In this document: positions 60,961-64,000 of the stretch, piece after piece
How the letters are laid out: each line of letters begins with the position of its first letter
How positions within the stretch are numbered: the stretch's first letter is position 1
Source of the DNA: Tabrizicola flagellatus
GTDB taxonomy: Bacteria; Pseudomonadota; Alphaproteobacteria; Rhodobacterales; Rhodobacteraceae
Direction of reading: 5' to 3'
NCBI RefSeq assembly: GCF_008271465.1
Contig: NZ_VMDU01000016.1
Location: forward strand, 1-64,000
Length of the DNA: 64,000 nucleotides
Notes under the pieces: generated by a model
The model's database searches: none
What the model saw: only the letters and a program-made list of their open reading frames with translations
Told to the model about the DNA's origin: nothing
Position numbers and translations under genes: made by a program

Positions 60961-61721
60961 TGCAGGACAGTGCGATCAGGCCGGATGCGCCCGACGCGGT
61001 GGCGGTGGTCACCGGTGCGGGCAGCGAACTGGGGCGGGCCCTTACCGCAACGCTTGCGTTGCGCGGCGTTGCGGTTGCCGGGATATCCGCCACGCCCTAT
61101 CAGGCCGAGCATGCCGCGGTCCTGCCCGTCGTCGCCGATGTCCGCGACCCCGTCGCGGTGGCCGAGGCCTTCCAGACCATCCGCGAAACTCTGGGAGCGC
61201 CGACGATCCTGATCAACGGGGCCGAGGTCTATCCGCACCGCGACATCCTGGAAGAGACCCCGGACAGCTTCATGGACACGGTGCAGCTCAACCTCGGCGG
61301 GGCCTTCAACTGCTGCCACGCTGTCCTGCCGCAGATGGTGGCGTCGGGACGAGGCCGGATCATAAACATCGTGACCTTCGCCGATGTCCGGCCCGCGCCT
61401 CTGGCGGCCGGATATTCGGTCTCGAAGGGTGCGCTGCGCATCCTGACCCGGGCGCTGGTCGCCGATCTGGGCGACCGCTTTCCCGGCATCGTCATCAACG
61501 ACTGGGTGCCCGGAAGCCACACGCCGCGCAAGGGCATCCCCGACGGGGTGGACCCGCGTCTTGCTGCGGAGTGGGGCGCCAATCTGGCGCTTCTGGACGA
61601 CCGGTCGATCAATGGCCTCGTCTTTCTCCAGGACCGCGAGCACCTGCCGCCGCGCTCGCTGCGCGGCCGGGTCAAGGACCGCGTGCTGGGCCGGGGCAGG
61701 GTGCGGGTGCGCCTGAAGTAG
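60960..61721 (+). CDS. Short-chain dehydrogenase/reductase
   Basis: 253-residue SDR: coenzyme loop VVTGAGSELGRALTATLA, NGAEV in place of NAG, and the catalytic pair in AAGYSVSKGALRI. The nucleotide-binding part is slightly shortened and the C-terminus has a long basic tail (RVKDRVLGRGRVRVRLK) with no standard substrate loop. Coupled to the GMC gene by overlap, so the two may act on the same alcohol or sugar. Confidence 0.85.
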   Translation: MQDSAIRPDAPDAVAVVTGAGSELGRALTATLALRGVAVAGISATPYQAEHAAVLPVVADVRDPVAVAEAFQTIRETLGAPTILINGAEVYPHRDILEETPDSFMDTVQLNLGGAFNCCHAVLPQMVASGRGRIINIVTFADVRPAPLAAGYSVSKGALRILTRALVADLGDRFPGIVINDWVPGSHTPRKGIPDGVDPRLAAEWGANLALLDDRSINGLVFLQDREHLPPRSLRGRVKDRVLGRGRVRVRLK

Positions 61722-61799
61722 CGCCTTCGACAGGACCGGGAGCGATTGCAGAACGGCGCCCATCGCGCTATCCCGGTCCCGACCGCGACAGGGGGGAAC

Positions 61800-62729
61800 A
61801 TGAGCCGCGCATTCGTCTTTCCGGGGCAGGGCGCCCAGACCATCGGCATGGGCAAGGCACTCGCCGAGGCCTATCCGGCCGCGAAGGCCGTGTTCGACGA
61901 GGTGGATGCGGCGCTGGGCGAGAAGCTGTCCACCCTGATCTGGGAAGGCGACATCGCCGAGCTGACCCTGACGCAGAACGCCCAGCCCGCGCTGATGGCC
62001 ACCTCGATCGCCGCGCTCCGCGCGCTGGAGTCCGAGGGCTTCGGCATCGACCGGGCCAGTTTCGTCGCCGGGCACAGCCTCGGCGAGTATTCCGCCCTCT
62101 GCGCGGCGGGATCGCTGACCCTGTCGGACACCGCGCGCCTGCTGCGCATCCGCGGCCGGGCGATGCAGGAGGCGGTGCCGGTCGGCGTCGGTGCCATGGC
62201 GGCACTTCTCGGCCTCGACTTCGAGACCGCGACCGCCGTCGCGCAGGAGGCCGCCCAGGGCGAGGTCTGCCAGGCCGCCAACGACAACGATCCGGCGCAG
62301 GTCGTGGTGTCCGGTCACAAGGGCGCCGTCGAACGCGCCGTGGAAATCGCCAAGGCGAGAGGCGCGAAACGCGCGCTGATCCTGCCCGTCTCCGCCCCCT
62401 TCCACTGCGCGCTGATGCAGCCCGCCGCCCGAGTGATGGCCGAGGCGCTGGCGGCCGTCCCGATCCTGAAGCCCGCCGTGCCGGTCGTGGTCAACGTCCG
62501 CGCCGAGGCGGTGACGGAGCCCGATCGGATCATGGACCTGCTGGTTGCCCAGGTCACCGGATCGGTCCGCTGGCGCGAGAGCGTGCTGTGGATGGAGACC
62601 GCCGGCGTCACCGAGTTCTGGGAGATCGGCGCCGGCAAGGCCCTGTCGGGGATGATCAAGCGCATCGCCTCCGGCGCCACCACCCGGGCCATCGGCACGC
62701 CCGAAGACATCGTCGCCCTCAAGGCGTGA
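61800..62729 (+). CDS. fabD: Malonyl-CoA:ACP transacylase
   Basis: 309 residues; supplies malonyl-ACP for fatty acid synthesis. FVFPGQGAQTIGMGKAL at the start, nucleophile in AGHSLGEYSAL, and PFHCALMQPA carrying the catalytic His. The start follows GGGGGGAAC; homology begins at once. Heads fabD-fabG, 11 bases apart. Confidence 0.96.
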   Translation: MSRAFVFPGQGAQTIGMGKALAEAYPAAKAVFDEVDAALGEKLSTLIWEGDIAELTLTQNAQPALMATSIAALRALESEGFGIDRASFVAGHSLGEYSALCAAGSLTLSDTARLLRIRGRAMQEAVPVGVGAMAALLGLDFETATAVAQEAAQGEVCQAANDNDPAQVVVSGHKGAVERAVEIAKARGAKRALILPVSAPFHCALMQPAARVMAEALAAVPILKPAVPVVVNVRAEAVTEPDRIMDLLVAQVTGSVRWRESVLWMETAGVTEFWEIGAGKALSGMIKRIASGATTRAIGTPEDIVALKA

Positions 62730-62740
62730 AGGAGAGTCCC

Positions 62741-63478
62741 ATGTTTGATCTGACCGGAAAGACCGCCCTTGTCACCGGGGCTTCGGGCGGCATCGGCGCC
62801 GAAATCGCCCGCGCTCTCCACGCCGCCGGGGCCACCCTGGGCCTGTCGGGCACGCGGGTCGAGCCGCTGGAGGCCCTGGCCGCCGAACTCGGCAGCCGCG
62901 CGCATGTCCTGCCCTGCAACCTGTCGAACCCCGAAGAGGTCGAGGGTCTGGTGAAACGCGCCGCCGAGGCGATGGGCGCGGTGGACATCCTGGTAAACAA
63001 CGCGGGCATCACCCGCGACGGCCTCGTCATGCGCATGTCGGACGAGGACTGGCAGGCCGTGATCGACGTGAACCTGACCGCGACCTTCCGGCTCTGCCGG
63101 GCGGCGGTGCGCGGCATGATGAAGGCGCGCTGGGGCCGGATCGTCAACATCTCCTCGGTCGTCGGCACAACGGGCAACGCGGGCCAGGTGAACTATGCCG
63201 CCTCCAAGGCGGGCATGGTGGGCCTGTCCAAGTCGCTTGCCGCAGAGGTCGCAAGCCGCGGCATCACCGTGAACTGCGTGGCGCCCGGCTTCATCGAGAC
63301 GGCGATGACCGACAAGCTGAACGAGGCGCAGCGCAGCGCGATCCTGGCTTCGGTGCCAGCGGGCCGGATGGGCACGCCGGAAGAGATCGCGGCGGCGGTC
63401 CTCTACCTTGCCTCGCCGGAAGCGGCCTACGTTACTGGGGCGACGCTGCACGTCAACGGCGGCATGGCCATGGTCTGA
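62741..63478 (+). CDS. fabG: 3-oxoacyl-ACP reductase FabG
   Basis: 245-residue NADPH-dependent SDR reducing 3-oxoacyl-ACP. TGASGGIGAEIARALH, NNAGITRDGLVMRMSDEDW, catalytic Ser in ISSVVGTTGNAGQ and YAASKAGMVG; ends with the family's ATLHVNGGMAMV. AAGGAGAG precedes the start. Part of fabD-fabG-acpP. Confidence 0.97.
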   Translation: MFDLTGKTALVTGASGGIGAEIARALHAAGATLGLSGTRVEPLEALAAELGSRAHVLPCNLSNPEEVEGLVKRAAEAMGAVDILVNNAGITRDGLVMRMSDEDWQAVIDVNLTATFRLCRAAVRGMMKARWGRIVNISSVVGTTGNAGQVNYAASKAGMVGLSKSLAAEVASRGITVNCVAPGFIETAMTDKLNEAQRSAILASVPAGRMGTPEEIAAAVLYLASPEAAYVTGATLHVNGGMAMV

Positions 63479-63509
63479 AACCGAAGCCGCGCAAGTCAGG
63501 TTAAAGCGT

Positions 63510-63538
63510 TTGCCATGCGCCCCGACCCTTGCTATAGG
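63510..63538 (+). promoter_or_regulatory. Probable sigma-70 promoter for acpP
   Basis: TTGCCA at 63510-63515, a 17-base spacer and TATAGG at 63533-63538, about 80 bases before the acpP start. A separate strong promoter for acpP fits the very high levels of ACP that cells make. Confidence 0.6.
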
Positions 63539-63617
63539 CGCGCAGGATTGAGGCCCGGGCGACCGGGTGGAACGGCAAAGGCCGGGAGTGAGCCCAGGCC
63601 AAGATAGAGGAACGGAC

Positions 63618-63851
63618 ATGAGCGACATCGCTGATCGCGTGAAGAAGATCGTCGTCGAGCATCTGGGCGTCGAAGCCGACAAGGTGACGGAATCGGCCTC
63701 GTTCATCGACGACCTGGGTGCGGACTCGCTCGACACGGTCGAGCTGGTCATGGCCTTCGAGGAAGAGTTCGGCATCGAGATCCCGGACGACGCCGCCGAG
63801 ACCATCCAGACCTTCGGCGACGCGGTGAAGTTCATCTCGGAAGCCGCCTGA
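63618..63851 (+). CDS. acpP: Acyl carrier protein
   Basis: 77-residue ACP carrying the growing acyl chain. The phosphopantetheine serine is in [20 protein letters not shown], and the acidic helices are standard. GAGGAACGGAC supplies the ribosome binding site; an in-frame upstream TTG-type extension is not used. OlsB encoded at 15857-16636 would use its 3-hydroxyacyl form as donor. Confidence 0.97.
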   Translation: MSDIADRVKKIVVEHLGVEADKVTESASFIDDLGADSLDTVELVMAFEEEFGIEIPDDAAETIQTFGDAVKFISEAA

Positions 63852-63876
63852 GCGATTTCGTCCTTCGCGGGACAGC

Positions 63877-63903
63877 GGGGCACCCTTCGGGGTGCCTTTT
63901 GCT
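63877..63903 (+). terminator. Rho-independent terminator after acpP
   Basis: GGCACCC-TTCG-GGGTGCC stem (63879-63896) followed at once by TTTTGCTTT. A strong intrinsic terminator 28 bases after the acpP stop. Confidence 0.88.
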
Positions 63904-63927
63904 TTGGGGCTTGGCCCTTGCCCGCCG

Positions 63928-63993
63928 CTCGTCGAGCACTTCGTGCACTCCTCGCCGATGCCCTCCCGACGAGTGCACGAAGTGCTCGAGGAG
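63928..63993. repeat. Dispersed palindromic element, copy F
   Basis: Left arm CTCGTCGA-GCACTTCGTGC-ACTCCTCGC; right arm reversed CTCCTCGA-GCACTTCGTGC-ACTCGTC. The mini-hairpin is GCAC-TTC-GTGC, a third distinct stem sequence in the family, identical in both arms of this copy. It lies right after the acpP terminator. Confidence 0.82.
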
Positions 63994-64000
63994 GTGCCGG

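Overview
The window is GC-rich DNA from an alphaproteobacterium, most likely of the Rhodobacterales (Rhodobacter/Paracoccus-like). The evidence is gene content: ChpT, a DUF3553 protein, OlsB/OlsA ornithine-lipid genes, tatABC followed by a DUF815 ATPase, the order surE-pcm-nlpD-like lipoprotein, and an iolR-iolCJ-iolD-iolE-iolB operon. No species can be named from sequence alone. Many genes overlap by ATGA or GTGA, so most of the window is compact operons. No CRISPR array, phage, intact insertion sequence or replication origin was recognised.

Layout. 1-4.1 kb is accessory or damaged: the end of a multicopper oxidase, a 5'-truncated Rrf2 regulator butted head to head against a 5'-truncated type I restriction HsdR, and an intact YgjP-type metallopeptidase translationally coupled to that hsdR. 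4.3-9 kb holds two tRNA-Ser genes (GGA, CGA) around a cysK-mscS-alaX operon. 9-18.5 kb is housekeeping: rplU-rpmA, a thiE-like gene, a TrmJ-like methyltransferase, an MltB-like transglycosylase lipoprotein, a disrupted DUF2200 gene, olsB-olsA, and chpT. 18.5-31.5 kb has prfC, an ATP-grasp protein, an atypical SDR, an FbpC-like ATPase, a short HTH regulator with its probable operator, tatABC, DUF815, a CNNM-type membrane protein and the surE-pcm-nlpD-like operon. 31.7-38.2 kb is the myo-inositol catabolic operon with two matching IolR-type operators.

38.3-43.3 kb is an unusual apparent operon: a membrane-anchored Ser/Thr kinase with a large exported region, a possible 69-residue coupled ORF, and two paralogous secreted proteins joining a LysM (peptidoglycan-binding) domain to a solute-binding domain. 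This looks like an envelope-sensing module. 43.6-51 kb has a nucleoside/nucleobase-type BMP ABC transporter with a cytosine-deaminase-like amidohydrolase and a divergent GntR regulator with paired palindromes between them. 50.3-54 kb has a class I glutamine amidotransferase divergent from a cytochrome P450, a glutamine-synthetase-like ligase and a 2Fe-2S ferredoxin, which together suggest oxidation of an amine through a gamma-glutamyl intermediate. 54-61.7 kb has an inositol-monophosphatase-like protein, a kynureninase-like/cyclase fusion, a MarR regulator, glycerate 2-kinase, and a GMC oxidoreductase coupled to an SDR. 61.8-64 kb is fabD-fabG-acpP.

Cutting across these regions is a dispersed family of about 50-75 bp palindromic elements, with at least six copies. 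Each arm carries a small hairpin whose stem varies in a compensated way between copies. Five copies are intergenic; one lies inside, and appears to have replaced the middle of, the DUF2200 gene. This REPIN-like family and the kinase/LysM-binding-protein operon are the most interesting items in the window.
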